This document shows, piece by piece, positions 47,620 through 56,461 of a stretch of 64,000 nt of DNA; position 1 is the first letter of the stretch, and each line of letters starts with the position of its first letter. Made by a program: the position numbers and the translations under genes. The stretch is from Thermoplasmata archaeon (GTDB lineage Archaea > Thermoplasmatota > Thermoplasmata > Lutacidiplasmatales > UBA184), in NCBI GenBank assembly GCA_021828195.1, contig JAKASQ010000001.1, positions 105,202 to 169,201 on the forward strand, given 5' to 3'. The notes beneath the pieces were generated by a model that saw nothing but the letters and a program-made list of their open reading frames with translations, did not search any database and was not told where the DNA came from.

Positions 47620-49068
47620 CTAGGCCGAGCGGTCGGTGGCGCCTCCCGAGCGCTGCGTCCCACGGCCCCTCCCCCAGAGGATGACCACCAGAGCCGCGCC
47701 CGTGAGCGCGGCCGAGACGAAGAAGACCGTGTGGATCCCGGCAAGGAACTGGGCCGCTTCGTTCGGTCCGGAGGAGGTCTGGGACCCGAGCAAGATCGAC
47801 TCGAGGGCGGATATCGGCAGCGCCGTGGACATGATGGCAAGGGTCAGACCGAGACCGATCGTCGCGCCCGTGTTCATGAGGGTGGTCCCGACCCCCGAAG
47901 CGACCCCGCGCCTCTCGGGAGGAACGGCGCTCATCATGGCCGCCCGGTTCGGGGAGGCGAACAGACCCATTCCGGCTCCCAGCAGGACGAACGGCCCGAG
48001 GAGAAGCGCGAACGGTGCGGCCGATGGGATCGCCGCGAGCCAAAGGAAGGCGCCGCCGCTGAACGCCAGGCCCGTGACCGTGAACCACCTACGGCCATAC
48101 CGGTCGGAGAAGATGCCGCTCAGCGGCCCCATGATCGCGAGGGAAGCCGAGACCGGGATCAGGAACAGTCCGGCGGTGAGGGCGCTGAGGTAGGTGGGGG
48201 GTCCTTGGAGATAGAACACCATGACGAAGATGAACGCCCCGCGGCCCAGAGCGTTCAGGAATGTGGCCAGCCCCGTCTCGGTGAACTCACGGTTGCGGAA
48301 CAGAGAGAGATCTAACATCGGGAACCGCTCCCGGCGCTCGATGAGGATGAACATCGCGATCAGCGCACCGCCGCCCACGAGGCCGGCCCCGGCCTCGAGG
48401 CCCGTCCACTGTCCGAGCGCGCCGAACGTCATCGCGACGAGCACGAGCCCGAGACCCGCGGCGAACACCACATTGCCTACCCAGTCGATCGGCTGCTCGC
48501 GCTGGGGCTTCTGCAGCTCTCTCAGATCGTAATGGGCGCGGATCGTCGCGAACGCTCCGATCGGGACGTTGACGAAGAAGATCCACTGCCAACCGATGGT
48601 CGTCGTGATGATTCCCCCGAGGACCAGCCCCATGACGGACCCGACGACGATGGAAACCTGGTTGATCCCGAGCGCGCGACCCCGTTCGTTCGGGGGAAAG
48701 GCATCCGTGATGATCGCGGCCGAGTTCGAGAACAAGAAGCCGGCGCCGATCGCCTGGACCATCCGGAATGCCACGAGCTCGGACCCGGTCTGGGAGAACC
48801 CGCACAGCAGCGAGCCGATCGTGAAGATGGCGAATCCGAGAACGTACAGCCGCACTCGCCCGAACATGTCGGAGAGGCGCCCGAAGTTCAGCAGGACCAC
48901 GGCGGTAACGAGCGAGTAGCCGAGCAGGATCCACAGCAGACTGGTCGCGCTCGTGTCGGGAAGCTGGCGGCCGATCGTCGGTAGCGCGATCAGCACGATA
49001 TTGGTGTCGAGCGCCGCCATCAGTGTCGCGACGGTCGTATTGGAGAGGACCCGCCACTTGTATTCCAT
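47620..49068 (-). CDS. Second DHA2-type MFS exporter
   Basis: This 482-aa protein has MEYKWRVLSNTTVATLMAAL then DTNIVLIALPTIGRQL, the typical EmrB/QacA opening. Motif A is NFGRLSDMFGRVRLYVLG, and about 14 transmembrane segments follow (for example VVFAAGLGLVLVAMTFG and FALLLGPFVLLGAGMGLF). It precedes the methyltransferase on the same strand. It is different enough from the one at 44825-46381 to have another substrate range. Confidence 0.88.
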   Translation of the reverse strand: MEYKWRVLSNTTVATLMAALDTNIVLIALPTIGRQLPDTSATSLLWILLGYSLVTAVVLLNFGRLSDMFGRVRLYVLGFAIFTIGSLLCGFSQTGSELVAFRMVQAIGAGFLFSNSAAIITDAFPPNERGRALGINQVSIVVGSVMGLVLGGIITTTIGWQWIFFVNVPIGAFATIRAHYDLRELQKPQREQPIDWVGNVVFAAGLGLVLVAMTFGALGQWTGLEAGAGLVGGGALIAMFILIERRERFPMLDLSLFRNREFTETGLATFLNALGRGAFIFVMVFYLQGPPTYLSALTAGLFLIPVSASLAIMGPLSGIFSDRYGRRWFTVTGLAFSGGAFLWLAAIPSAAPFALLLGPFVLLGAGMGLFASPNRAAMMSAVPPERRGVASGVGTTLMNTGATIGLGLTLAIMSTALPISALESILLGSQTSSGPNEAAQFLAGIHTVFFVSAALTGAALVVILWGRGRGTQRSGGATDRSA

Positions 49069-49165
49069 CGTCCTCCTCAGGGGCGGCGGGCAGGATCGGC
49101 TTCCCCGGTCGCGTGACGCGACGGGAAGCCCACGGAGCGCCGGACCACGGGCCGGACGACCGCCC

Positions 49166-49609
49166 TCAGTTGCCGGTCGGCATTTCGCTGGCGCCGTAGC
49201 CGGCGATCTCGGCGGTGAGCTGATCGATGTACTTGCGGAAGCTCGACATCACGCACCGGGGTGTGATGATCCCGACGACCCGGTCCCCGTGGCAAACGAC
49301 CATGCGCCGGATCTCTCGCTGCGCCATGCGGGCGACCACCTCATCGGTCGGCAGATCGACCGGGCACGTCTCCACGGGGAACGATGCGATTTCCTCCACG
49401 CGGACGCTCGCCGGGTCCCGACCGACGGCCACGACCTTCTCCACGATGTCCCACTCCGTCACGATCCCGCGGATCGGCAGCGTGCCGGTGCCCAGGATGG
49501 CCGAGCGCTGGTCGCTCGTCGCCAACAGCTTCGCGCATGACAAGACGTCGGTACCGACCTCGACGGTGAGGACATGTGGATCCATGATGTCCTTCGCCTT
49601 CAACCCCAT
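49166..49609 (-). CDS. Tandem CBS-domain protein
   Basis: This 147-aa protein is a CBS pair: AKDIMDPHVLTVEVGTDVLS, IRGIVTEWDIVEKVVAVGRD, then EEIASFPVETCPVDLPTDEV and RVVGIITPRCVMSSFRKYID. CBS pairs bind adenosine nucleotides and regulate partner proteins. It lies upstream of the MFS/methyltransferase genes with a 97-bp gap. The target is unknown. Confidence 0.85.
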   Translation of the reverse strand: MGLKAKDIMDPHVLTVEVGTDVLSCAKLLATSDQRSAILGTGTLPIRGIVTEWDIVEKVVAVGRDPASVRVEEIASFPVETCPVDLPTDEVVARMAQREIRRMVVCHGDRVVGIITPRCVMSSFRKYIDQLTAEIAGYGASEMPTGN

Positions 49610-49669
49610 GGCCGCCGCACCGCGCGGCGTGATATATCGCCGGCTGGCCCGCTTCGACCCGATCCGCCC

Positions 49670-50407
49670 TCAGTCGCGCGAGGGGCGCCGCCGCTTGCGG
49701 TAGTCATCGCGGTCGTCCCCGGTATCCCCGTAGCGTCCGCGGGGCGGACCCCGCGCAGCGTCAAACCGGCGGGGACCGCCACGCCCGCCGCCCGGAGGAT
49801 ACCGGCCCCCGCTGCGGCCGCCGGAGCGCGGAGCGAAGCCACGATTGAACGGCCTTCCCCCACCCCGCTCGCCGCGTCCGCCCTCGTCGTCCCGCCGCGG
49901 CGGTAGGGTGAACTTGTTTCCGCAGGAGCCGCACTCCCCCGCGACCGTCCCGTCCGGGTTCGTGGAGAACCGGAGCGGCCCGCCGCACTCCCGGCACGGC
50001 CGGGTGCGCGGCGCCCCAAAGTCGGAGTCTCGTCCGGGCGATGGGCGTCCCCGCGGGGCGCGCATCCGGGGAGGGCCCTCCAGCTCTCCGCCGGCACGGA
50101 GGTAACCAAATTTCGATTGGCAGCCAGGGCATATCCCTTCCACCCCTCCGCCCCCGGTTACGCGAAAGGACAGCGTTGAGCCGCAGTCTTCGCACTTCGG
50201 GCGATCCCCTCCGATCTCGGAGCCCTCCTCGGTATCGGGGCTCTGGGCCACCCTGGAGCCGCGGGCGGGCAGATTCGAAGCGTCGCCTCCGGGGGCCTGG
50301 AGGATGGTGAAGGTGTGGCCGCACTCCGCGCAACTGCCCGTCCTCACCTGAGCCGCTCGCTCGACGTATTCTACCGGGGTTCCGCAGTCCGGGCATGTCG
50401 GGGTCAT
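49670..50407 (-). CDS. Zinc-ribbon protein with RGG-rich C-terminal tail
   Basis: This 245-aa protein has three zinc ribbons: PTCPDCGTPVEYVER with GSCAECG, RPKCEDCGSTLSFRVTGGGG with GICPGCQSK, and RPCRECGGPLRFSTNPDGTV with GECGSCGNK. A disordered Arg/Gly-rich tail of about 75 residues with RGG/RG boxes follows (RGERGGGRPFNRGFAPRSGG). Zinc ribbons plus RGG tails are typical of single-stranded nucleic acid or RNA binding. It is a stand-alone gene. Confidence 0.78.
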   Translation of the reverse strand: MTPTCPDCGTPVEYVERAAQVRTGSCAECGHTFTILQAPGGDASNLPARGSRVAQSPDTEEGSEIGGDRPKCEDCGSTLSFRVTGGGGVEGICPGCQSKFGYLRAGGELEGPPRMRAPRGRPSPGRDSDFGAPRTRPCRECGGPLRFSTNPDGTVAGECGSCGNKFTLPPRRDDEGGRGERGGGRPFNRGFAPRSGGRSGGRYPPGGGRGGPRRFDAARGPPRGRYGDTGDDRDDYRKRRRPSRD

Positions 50408-50580
50408 GATACTACCTACGGAGCGTCAGCCGACGCCCCTCATTATCTAGAGCGTCCGTGGTCGGTGGGCCCGACGCAACCGTTCCGGGCCCGAGGAAGG
50501 CGCATGCTACAGGCTGACGCGCCAGCCGAAGAGCCCATGCCGGCCCGAGCGGCCCCGAGGAGCCGCGGGTCTCGTTCGAG

Positions 50581-51165
50581 ATGAACGCGCTCGCCCCGAT
50601 CCTGCTCGGGATCGTGCTCGGGATCTCGCTGGCGGCTCCCCCCGGTCCAATGACGGCGTTCATCATGTCCGTCGCGGTCCACTCGCGGAAGCGGGGATTC
50701 CTCGCGGGCATCGGCGCGCTGAGCGCCGACGGCGTGCTCGCCGCGATCGTTTTCGGGCTCAGCTCCACGATCAACCTGGGCGCCTACGTTCGGTACGTCT
50801 ACGTCCTGGGCGCTGCCGTGATGGTCGGGTTCGGACTGCTCATCCTGCGCTCTCACGAGAGCGCGGCGCCGTTCGACCGGCCGGGTTGGCAGGTGTACTT
50901 GCAGGGCTTCGGCCTGGGGCTGGGCAACCCGTTCCAGATTCTTTGGTGGTTTAGTGCGGGGCTCGCGTTCGCCTACGCCGGGGGGGCGCTCCTGTTTGCC
51001 GGACTCTTCGGGGCGATCGCGGCCTACGTGCTCGGGTTCACACTCCTTGTCCACCAGGGCGCCGGCCAGCACCCATCGGCCCGCCGATGGATCATCGGGG
51101 GCTCGGCGGCCCTGATCTTCGCGTTCGGCGGCTACTTCGTACTCCTCGCGGTAGGTGGGGTCTAA
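50581..51165 (+). CDS. LysE-family amino-acid exporter
   Basis: This 194-aa protein has about six transmembrane helices and the LysE family N-terminus (ILLGIVLGISLAAPPGPMTA). The central motif is LGLGNPFQILWWFSAGLAF, and the helices IIGGSAALIFAFGGYFVLLA form the end. It probably exports a basic or neutral amino acid. The ATG at 50581 follows GAG-rich leader sequence, and the gene is not part of an operon. Confidence 0.85.
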   Translation: MNALAPILLGIVLGISLAAPPGPMTAFIMSVAVHSRKRGFLAGIGALSADGVLAAIVFGLSSTINLGAYVRYVYVLGAAVMVGFGLLILRSHESAAPFDRPGWQVYLQGFGLGLGNPFQILWWFSAGLAFAYAGGALLFAGLFGAIAAYVLGFTLLVHQGAGQHPSARRWIIGGSAALIFAFGGYFVLLAVGGV

Positions 51166-51174
51166 GCCCGTCGC

Positions 51175-51978
51175 CTACGGCGTGCGGAGCGCGCGCCGCC
51201 CGAGCACGACGGCGAGCGAGATGAACGCGGCGGCCCATGCGAGCAGGGCCAGCAGGTAGACCTCAGGAATGTACGGGTAGTACGAGCTCGAACCGAAGAG
51301 GTTCTCGCGCAGCACGTTGACGCAGAGGGAGACCGGGTTGTACTCCGCGATCTGATGGAGCCAGTCCGGACCGACCCCCGGGGGATAGAGCGCGTTCGAC
51401 GTGAAGAGAATCGGGAGGTTCAACAGGTTCACGATTCCGAAGTACGACTGCGGGCTCTCGAGCGCGAACCCGAAGGCGAGGAAGAGCGCGTTGAACATCA
51501 GGGCCAGCACGAGGACGGCGATCACGATCTCGAACCCCCCGAGACCCCCGACCGATCCCGTGACGGTCAGGCCCACGAAGCCGGGAATGTGCGCGAGCAG
51601 GACCGCGAGACCGAGTACGAGGAACGCCGGCACGAGCGCGATTAGGGAGCGGAAGATCAGCGGCGAGAGGAAGATTACCGACCGGGGGGCGGGGGTTGCG
51701 GCCTGGCGCTTGACGATGCCGAGCCCCTTGTCGAAGATGACGTTCGCCCCGGAGAACAGAGACATTGTCAGCGCGACGAATCCGACCATGCCCGCGGCGA
51801 AGTACGAGATGTAGTTCGGAGCGCCGAGGTACTGCGCCGGTCCGCCGGGGTAGTTGAATCCCTGCCCGAAGAGGATCAAGTAGAGGACGGGAACGAGCAG
51901 GCTGGAGATGATCCATACCGGGGTCCGGATGTACCGGAGCCACTCCCGGCGTAGCAGGGCCCCGAGCTCGCGGAGCAT
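51175..51978 (-). CDS. ABC-2 type transporter permease
   Basis: From the ATG at 51978 the protein has 267 aa, a DrrB/ABC-2 permease with six hydrophobic segments: LRRIREWLRYIRTPVWIISS-type N-terminus (LLRREWLRYIRTPVWII), YISYFAAGMVGFVALTMSLF, KRQAATPAPRSVIFLSPLIF, NLLNLPILFTSNALYPPG and YPYIPEVYLLALLAWAAAFI. Its start overlaps the ATPase stop (TAATG). The 733-aa ORF in the track is an artefact of an open frame upstream. Confidence 0.86.
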   Translation of the reverse strand: MLRELGALLRREWLRYIRTPVWIISSLLVPVLYLILFGQGFNYPGGPAQYLGAPNYISYFAAGMVGFVALTMSLFSGANVIFDKGLGIVKRQAATPAPRSVIFLSPLIFRSLIALVPAFLVLGLAVLLAHIPGFVGLTVTGSVGGLGGFEIVIAVLVLALMFNALFLAFGFALESPQSYFGIVNLLNLPILFTSNALYPPGVGPDWLHQIAEYNPVSLCVNVLRENLFGSSSYYPYIPEVYLLALLAWAAAFISLAVVLGRRALRTP

Positions 51979-52979
51979 TACGGACGACCCCCGCGCATCT
52001 GGCCCATCCGCTCCGACGCCCACCCGCTGTGCTCGGTACCCTCCTCGCGGTACTCCCGTCCGGTGAGTTCGAGGAAGACCTCGTCCAGGCTGGGCTTGCG
52101 GATCTCCACGCTCACGATCTCGACCCCCGCCCGGTCGCAGGCCGTCACGATCTGGGGGACCATCGCTTCTCCGCGATCGCACTTGACTCGGTACGCTCCG
52201 GCGATCACTTGAACCGCGAGCGCCCCCGGGACCGCCGAGAGGATCGGCGTGAGATCCTCGCCCTTGCTCGGCTTGACCACGACCGTGTCGCCTCCGGTGC
52301 GCTGCTTGAGCTCGTCCGGCCGACCGGTCGCCACGATCTTCCCGTGGTCGACGATCGCGAGCCGTTCGCAGAGCTGGTCGGCCTCCTCCAGGTAGTGGGT
52401 GGTCAAGAACAGCGTGACCCCGGTGTCCTTCCTCAAGTGACGAATGTAGTCCCAGAACCCCGCGCGTCCCTGCGGGTCGAGACCCAGGGTCGGTTCGTCC
52501 AGGAAGAGGATCTTCGGGGAGTGCACGACGCCGACCGCGAGCTCGAGCCGACGACGCATCCCGCCGGAATAACCCTTCACCAGACGGTCCGCGGCGGGAG
52601 CGAGCTGCATCTGATCGAGCAGCTCCCGGATCCGGCGACGTGCCTCGGGCGCCCGGATTCCCTGAAGCCCCGCGGCCACCTCGAGGTTCTCCCGACCGGT
52701 GAGCTCCCCGTCCGCCGTCGAGACCTGGAAGGCGAGGCCGATCCGCCGGCGGACCTCCTCGGGGTGCTTCGCCACGTCCAGGCCGTCGACGATGGCCCGT
52801 CCCGACGTGGGCCGCACGAGGGTCGTCAGGATGGAGACCATGGTCGTCTTGCCGGCCCCGTTGGGTCCGAGCAGTCCGAACGCTTCGCCTTCGGGAACGT
52901 TGAGCGAGACCCCGTCCACCGCGCGGATAATGTCGCCGTACACCTTGACCAGGTTCTCGCAGACGATCGCGTCGGACAT
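51978..52979 (-). CDS. ABC transporter ATP-binding protein
   Basis: This 333-aa ATPase has Walker A GPNGAGKTT, the signature GYSGGMRRRLELA, Walker B ILFLDEPTLGLDP, the H-loop TTHYLEEADQLCE, and a C-terminal regulatory region (RKPSLDEVFLELTGREYR). The start at MSDAIVCENL is set by a TATA-like GATAAAA about 30 nt upstream; the longer ORF is not used. It drives the ABC-2 permease that follows. Confidence 0.9.
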   Translation of the reverse strand: MSDAIVCENLVKVYGDIIRAVDGVSLNVPEGEAFGLLGPNGAGKTTMVSILTTLVRPTSGRAIVDGLDVAKHPEEVRRRIGLAFQVSTADGELTGRENLEVAAGLQGIRAPEARRRIRELLDQMQLAPAADRLVKGYSGGMRRRLELAVGVVHSPKILFLDEPTLGLDPQGRAGFWDYIRHLRKDTGVTLFLTTHYLEEADQLCERLAIVDHGKIVATGRPDELKQRTGGDTVVVKPSKGEDLTPILSAVPGALAVQVIAGAYRVKCDRGEAMVPQIVTACDRAGVEIVSVEIRKPSLDEVFLELTGREYREEGTEHSGWASERMGQMRGGRP

Positions 52980-53006
52980 CGGGTCGAGGGACGCGTAGCA
53001 TGTGAG

Positions 53007-53014
53007 GATAAAAC
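53007..53014 (-). promoter_or_regulatory. TATA-like box for the 51-53 kb ABC exporter
   Basis: GTTTTATC on the minus strand is 28-35 nt before the ATG at 52979. Such spacing implies a short or absent leader. Confidence 0.45.
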
Positions 53015-53114
53015 GTGGAGACGCAGGAGGGGATGGAGACCGGCCGTGCGCTCGGGGGTCCAGCCGAACCGTCCGCCGGGCGCCTCGCTCCCGGGAGGAC
53101 CCCCGTTTCGGGAA

Positions 53115-53121
53115 GTTTATC
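53115..53121 (+). promoter_or_regulatory. TATA-like box for the SRPBCC gene at 53145
   Basis: The sequence gtttatc lies 24-30 nt upstream of the ATG at 53145, in otherwise GC-rich DNA. Confidence 0.4.
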
Positions 53122-53144
53122 TGCTCGCTGAGAACTCGGCGAGC

Positions 53145-53591
53145 ATGGCGCACTGTCCCGGCACGGGCGGGGTTCCGACCTCCCGGGCGCGCCCCGAGGA
53201 GTTCCTCGAGCTCCATGCCGACCCGGCCGTGATCGGCGAGATCCACGCTGATGTCCTGCATCACAGCATCGTGCGATCCTCACCGAAGGAGTCCGCCTTG
53301 GAGCGAACGCTCCGGGTCCCGCGAAATCAAACCCTGAATTCGACCGGGAAGGTGACCAGCGACCCGCCGGAAACATTCCGGTGGGAGATCATCGGCGGCG
53401 ACGGGCCCATGGAAACGGGGTCGTGGGTCGAGAACGACTGCGCCGACGCGCCGGTAGGATCCACGCGGATCCGGACCGAGGCCGAGACCAGCCTCCGGAA
53501 GGTCCCGCGCTTCCTCCAGAAGACGGCGGCCCGGCGCGTACTGAACTCGATCGACTCACAAGACCTCGCCTACCTTCAGGTGCATCCGTAG
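53145..53591 (+). CDS. SRPBCC-fold protein
   Basis: This 148-aa protein has FLELHADPAVIGEIHADVLH, then ERTLRVPRNQTLNSTGKVTS, PPETFRWEIIGGDGPMETGS and STRIRTEAETSLRKVPRFLQ, in keeping with a START/SRPBCC pocket. It differs from the WCTDY pair. The start is supported by a TATA box close upstream. It is divergent from one ABC exporter and just upstream of another. Confidence 0.65.
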   Translation: MAHCPGTGGVPTSRARPEEFLELHADPAVIGEIHADVLHHSIVRSSPKESALERTLRVPRNQTLNSTGKVTSDPPETFRWEIIGGDGPMETGSWVENDCADAPVGSTRIRTEAETSLRKVPRFLQKTAARRVLNSIDSQDLAYLQVHP

Positions 53592-53654
53592 CGTGGCGCG
53601 CGGTCACGACGCCCACGGGCCATCCCGATCCTCCATCCACGGGCCGAGGCGCCG

Positions 53655-54614
53655 TTGACGGACGTGATCACGGCCACGGGGCTCTCGCGGGCGTACGGCC
53701 GCGGTCCCCTCGCGGTGGACGGGCTCGATTTCTCGATCCGCCGAGGTGAGATCTTCGCGCTTCTCGGCCCGAACGGCGCCGGCAAGACCACGACGATCCG
53801 CCTGATCGCCGGGCTGATCGAGCCAACCGCGGGTCGGGTCCTCGTCCACGGGATGCCGACGACCGACCGGTCCCACCTGCAAGAGATCCACGACGCGGTC
53901 GGTGTGCTTCCCGAGGTCCCCGGCCACTACGAGAGCCTGTCGGCGTACCGCAATCTCCGCTTTCACGGTCGCCTGCACGGCCTATCGGACGGGCAGATCC
54001 ACGATCGCGCGCGCGAGCTCCTCGGCGCGTTCGATCTGTGGGAGCGCCGCGACGAGCGCGTCGCCACCTTCTCCAAGGGCATGAAGCAGAAGGTCGCACT
54101 CGTTCGGGCGATGCTCCACGCGCCGAGCTGTCTCGTGCTCGACGAGCCTATCTCGGGCCTCGACCCGCAAGCGGCGAAGACCGTGCGCGACTTCCTGATC
54201 GAGCAGCGACGCCAGGGCACGACCATCGTCCTGTCGACCCACAACTTGGACGACGCCGATCGCGTCAGCGATCGGGTCGCCGTGATCCAGACGCGGCTCC
54301 TCGCCCTCGACACTCCCTCGGCGCTCAAGGGCCGGCTCTTCCAACGTTCGGTGGCCGTTCGGCTCCAGAACGGGAACCCCGCGGTCCTCGAAGTGGCCCG
54401 GCGCCTCCCCTTCGTGCTGCACGCGACGTGGGAAGAGCCCCGCCTCCAAATTCGGATGGACCGCCCGGATGAGGACATGCCCACGGTGATCGAGGCGCTC
54501 TTGCGTGCCGGATACCGGATCCAGTACGTCGAACCGGTCTCGCCCTCGCTCGAGGACGTCTACCTGCGACTGATCCAAGAGCGCGGAGCCCCGGCCACGG
54601 AGGGTGGACCATGA
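53655..54614 (+). CDS. ABC transporter ATP-binding protein
   Basis: This 319-aa ATPase starts with TTG. It has Walker A GPNGAGKTTTIR, the signature FSKGMKQKVALV (a variant of LSGGQ), Walker B CLVLDEPISGLDP and STHNLDDADRVSD. The C-terminal domain after residue 225 (VAVRLQNGNPAVLEVARRLP) is an ABC-2-type extension. It overlaps the following permease gene by 4 bp (ATGA). This layout is typical of NatA-type or lantibiotic-type exporters. Confidence 0.88.
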   Translation: MTDVITATGLSRAYGRGPLAVDGLDFSIRRGEIFALLGPNGAGKTTTIRLIAGLIEPTAGRVLVHGMPTTDRSHLQEIHDAVGVLPEVPGHYESLSAYRNLRFHGRLHGLSDGQIHDRARELLGAFDLWERRDERVATFSKGMKQKVALVRAMLHAPSCLVLDEPISGLDPQAAKTVRDFLIEQRRQGTTIVLSTHNLDDADRVSDRVAVIQTRLLALDTPSALKGRLFQRSVAVRLQNGNPAVLEVARRLPFVLHATWEEPRLQIRMDRPDEDMPTVIEALLRAGYRIQYVEPVSPSLEDVYLRLIQERGAPATEGGP

Positions 54615-55354
54615 GACAGGACCGCGTCCGGGAGATCGTTCTCAAGGACCTTAGCGAGCTGCGCGCGAACCGCTCCACGCTGATCTCCCTTGTCATCTTC
54701 CCGGTCTTCCTGCTCTTCTCCGCCCTCGTTCAGGTGCAGTCCGCGGTCGCCGCGGCGACGCCCGGCGGCGCCGACCTGCGCGATGCCCTCCTCGGGCAGA
54801 CCGTGCTCGCCTCGAGTCTCTTGATGTTCACCGCCCCCCTGATCTCGGTCGTGGTCGGTTCCACCGGGATCGTCCTGGAGAAGACGAACCGCAGCCTCGA
54901 GCCTCTCCTCGCCAACCCGATCTCCGACTCCGAGCTGTTGTGGGGCAAGGCGCTCGCCCCGCTCATCCCCGCCCTCGCGACGGGCTATGCGGCCTTCGTC
55001 GTGCTCTTCGTCGCCGGGGACGCGATCGCCTGGGGCACGCTCGGCGGTCCGCTCTACCCGGGCCCCTTCGCGCTGTACCAGATGCTCGTTCTGATGACCC
55101 TGCTCGCGCTGATCGGAACCTTCTCCACCCTGATCGTCTCCAGCCGGGCAAAGGACGTCCGGGGAGCCCAACAGATCAGCATGCTTGTGGTCCTGCCCGT
55201 GGTGGCCGCGGCGATCGTCGGAGTCGCCCTCGCCGGAACGAACGTCGATCTGATGGGGATCCTGACGCTCGCCTTGGGCCTGATCGCGTGGCTCGTGGTG
55301 CGGATCGCCATCCGCCGCTTCCATCGCGAATCGATCCTGGTCAATTGGCAGTAG
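54611..55354 (+). CDS. ABC-2 type permease (NatB-like)
   Basis: This 247-aa membrane protein has about six helices: STLISLVIFPVFLLFSALVQ, LASSLLMFTAPLISVVVGST, KTNRSLEPLLANPISDSELL then WGKALAPLIPALAT, and QISMLVVLPVVAAAIVGVAL. The EKxxRxLEPLLANPISDxELL segment marks ABC-2 export proteins of the NatB type. It is translated in overlap with the ATPase. Confidence 0.86.
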   Translation: MRQDRVREIVLKDLSELRANRSTLISLVIFPVFLLFSALVQVQSAVAAATPGGADLRDALLGQTVLASSLLMFTAPLISVVVGSTGIVLEKTNRSLEPLLANPISDSELLWGKALAPLIPALATGYAAFVVLFVAGDAIAWGTLGGPLYPGPFALYQMLVLMTLLALIGTFSTLIVSSRAKDVRGAQQISMLVVLPVVAAAIVGVALAGTNVDLMGILTLALGLIAWLVVRIAIRRFHRESILVNWQ

Positions 55355-55366
55355 CCCGCGTCGGAG

Positions 55367-56410
55367 CTAGTACGGAGGGGCGTTCTCCGCGCGGGAGGAG
55401 TACGCCGGGGTCCACACGAAGGGCGCGAGCGCCGGGTTCTGCTTCCCGAGGAACTGGACGAGCGATTCCACGCACTGTCCCACGTGGCGAGAGGCGGGAT
55501 CGCCCTTCTCCTCGGCCGGCCATCGGGCCCACCATCGGTCCACCGCCTCGGTCCAGGTGATCCCCGCGGGCACGCGGTAGCGGCGGAATCGTGGGCGGCG
55601 GTGCTGCATCCATCGTTCGATGCGGTGGGTCGCCTCGTCCGAGAAGTCATCGATCATGGCATGGAGTTCGCTTCCGGCTGGAACCGACGCGTCGACCGTT
55701 CGTAGGAAGACGAGGAGGTCCTGCACGGAACCGGCGCGATGCGCAGGGCCCGTGCTCTCGTACCGCCACCGATCCAGCACTCCGAGAAGTCCGTCCCAGC
55801 CGGAGTGGGAGTCCTCGGGCGACCCGGATCCCGAGGGAGGTTCGACGATGACCGCCTTGGGCACCGTCGGCTGGAAGAACGTCTCGACTCGGAAGATAAT
55901 CGCCCGGCCGTGAGGGGCGAGGTACACGCCCGCGACGTCGATCTGGTGGACCTGCTGGAGCGTGGACGGCGGGGCGCCGCTCGCTCCGGAGCCAGCCGCA
56001 CCGAGCCGTTGGGCCTGCCACGCCCGCTGGACCCGCATGTGGCTGACCCCGAGCGAGTGGGCCAGTTGTCGCGTCGTCCAGGGCGAACCGTCCGGACGGG
56101 CCCCGTGGGGAGGGATCCGCCAAATCCGATCGATGAGATCCGCGGGAAGGGCCGGGCGACGCCCGGAACGTGGTGCGTCCCACTGGATCCCGTCCAGCCG
56201 GTTCATGCTGAACCGGCGTCGCCACAGCGCGACGGTCTCCGGGTCGATCAAGAGATCCGCGGCGATGGCGCGGTTCGTCCAGCCGTCCGCCGCTTCGAGC
56301 ACGATCCGGGCACGGCGCGCGAGCCGAGGGGAGGTCTCGGGGGCGTCCCGCCATGTGCCGAGCTGCCCGCGTTCCTCCGGTGTCAGGGAGATCGGAAGCG
56401 CGGGCCGCAT
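55367..56410 (-). CDS. Degenerate IS630-like transposase homologue, possibly domesticated
   Basis: The protein has 347 aa from MRPALPISLT. An N-terminal HTH region (WTNRAIAADLLIDPETVALW then RRRFSMNRLDGIQWDAPRSG) and a second helix domain (WTTRQLAHSLGVSHMRVQRA) are as in IS630 transposases. The catalytic domain can be aligned in outline: HQIDVAGVYLAPHGRAIIFR (family: VGLYLxPPxxALVLCVDEK), LHAMIDDFSDEATH (LxLDNxxTH), and ITWTEAVDRWWARW (SWLNQVERWF). The first Asp/Glu pair of the DDE triad is replaced (RVETFFQP) and the third acid is Asp instead of Glu. No terminal repeats are seen. It has a long intact frame despite the loss of the triad. Confidence 0.7.
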   Translation of the reverse strand: MRPALPISLTPEERGQLGTWRDAPETSPRLARRARIVLEAADGWTNRAIAADLLIDPETVALWRRRFSMNRLDGIQWDAPRSGRRPALPADLIDRIWRIPPHGARPDGSPWTTRQLAHSLGVSHMRVQRAWQAQRLGAAGSGASGAPPSTLQQVHQIDVAGVYLAPHGRAIIFRVETFFQPTVPKAVIVEPPSGSGSPEDSHSGWDGLLGVLDRWRYESTGPAHRAGSVQDLLVFLRTVDASVPAGSELHAMIDDFSDEATHRIERWMQHRRPRFRRYRVPAGITWTEAVDRWWARWPAEEKGDPASRHVGQCVESLVQFLGKQNPALAPFVWTPAYSSRAENAPPY

Positions 56411-56461
56411 CGACCCCACTAGCGCGGCACCGCACAAATATGTTGGCGGGAAACACCCCGC

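Noticed and set aside
51978-53376. Fusion of upstream sequence, ATPase and permease suggested by the 733-aa and 428-aa ORFs
   Set aside because: The extra N-terminal sequence is not protein-like. A TATA box and ATG at 52979 and a TAATG junction at 51978 define two normal genes.
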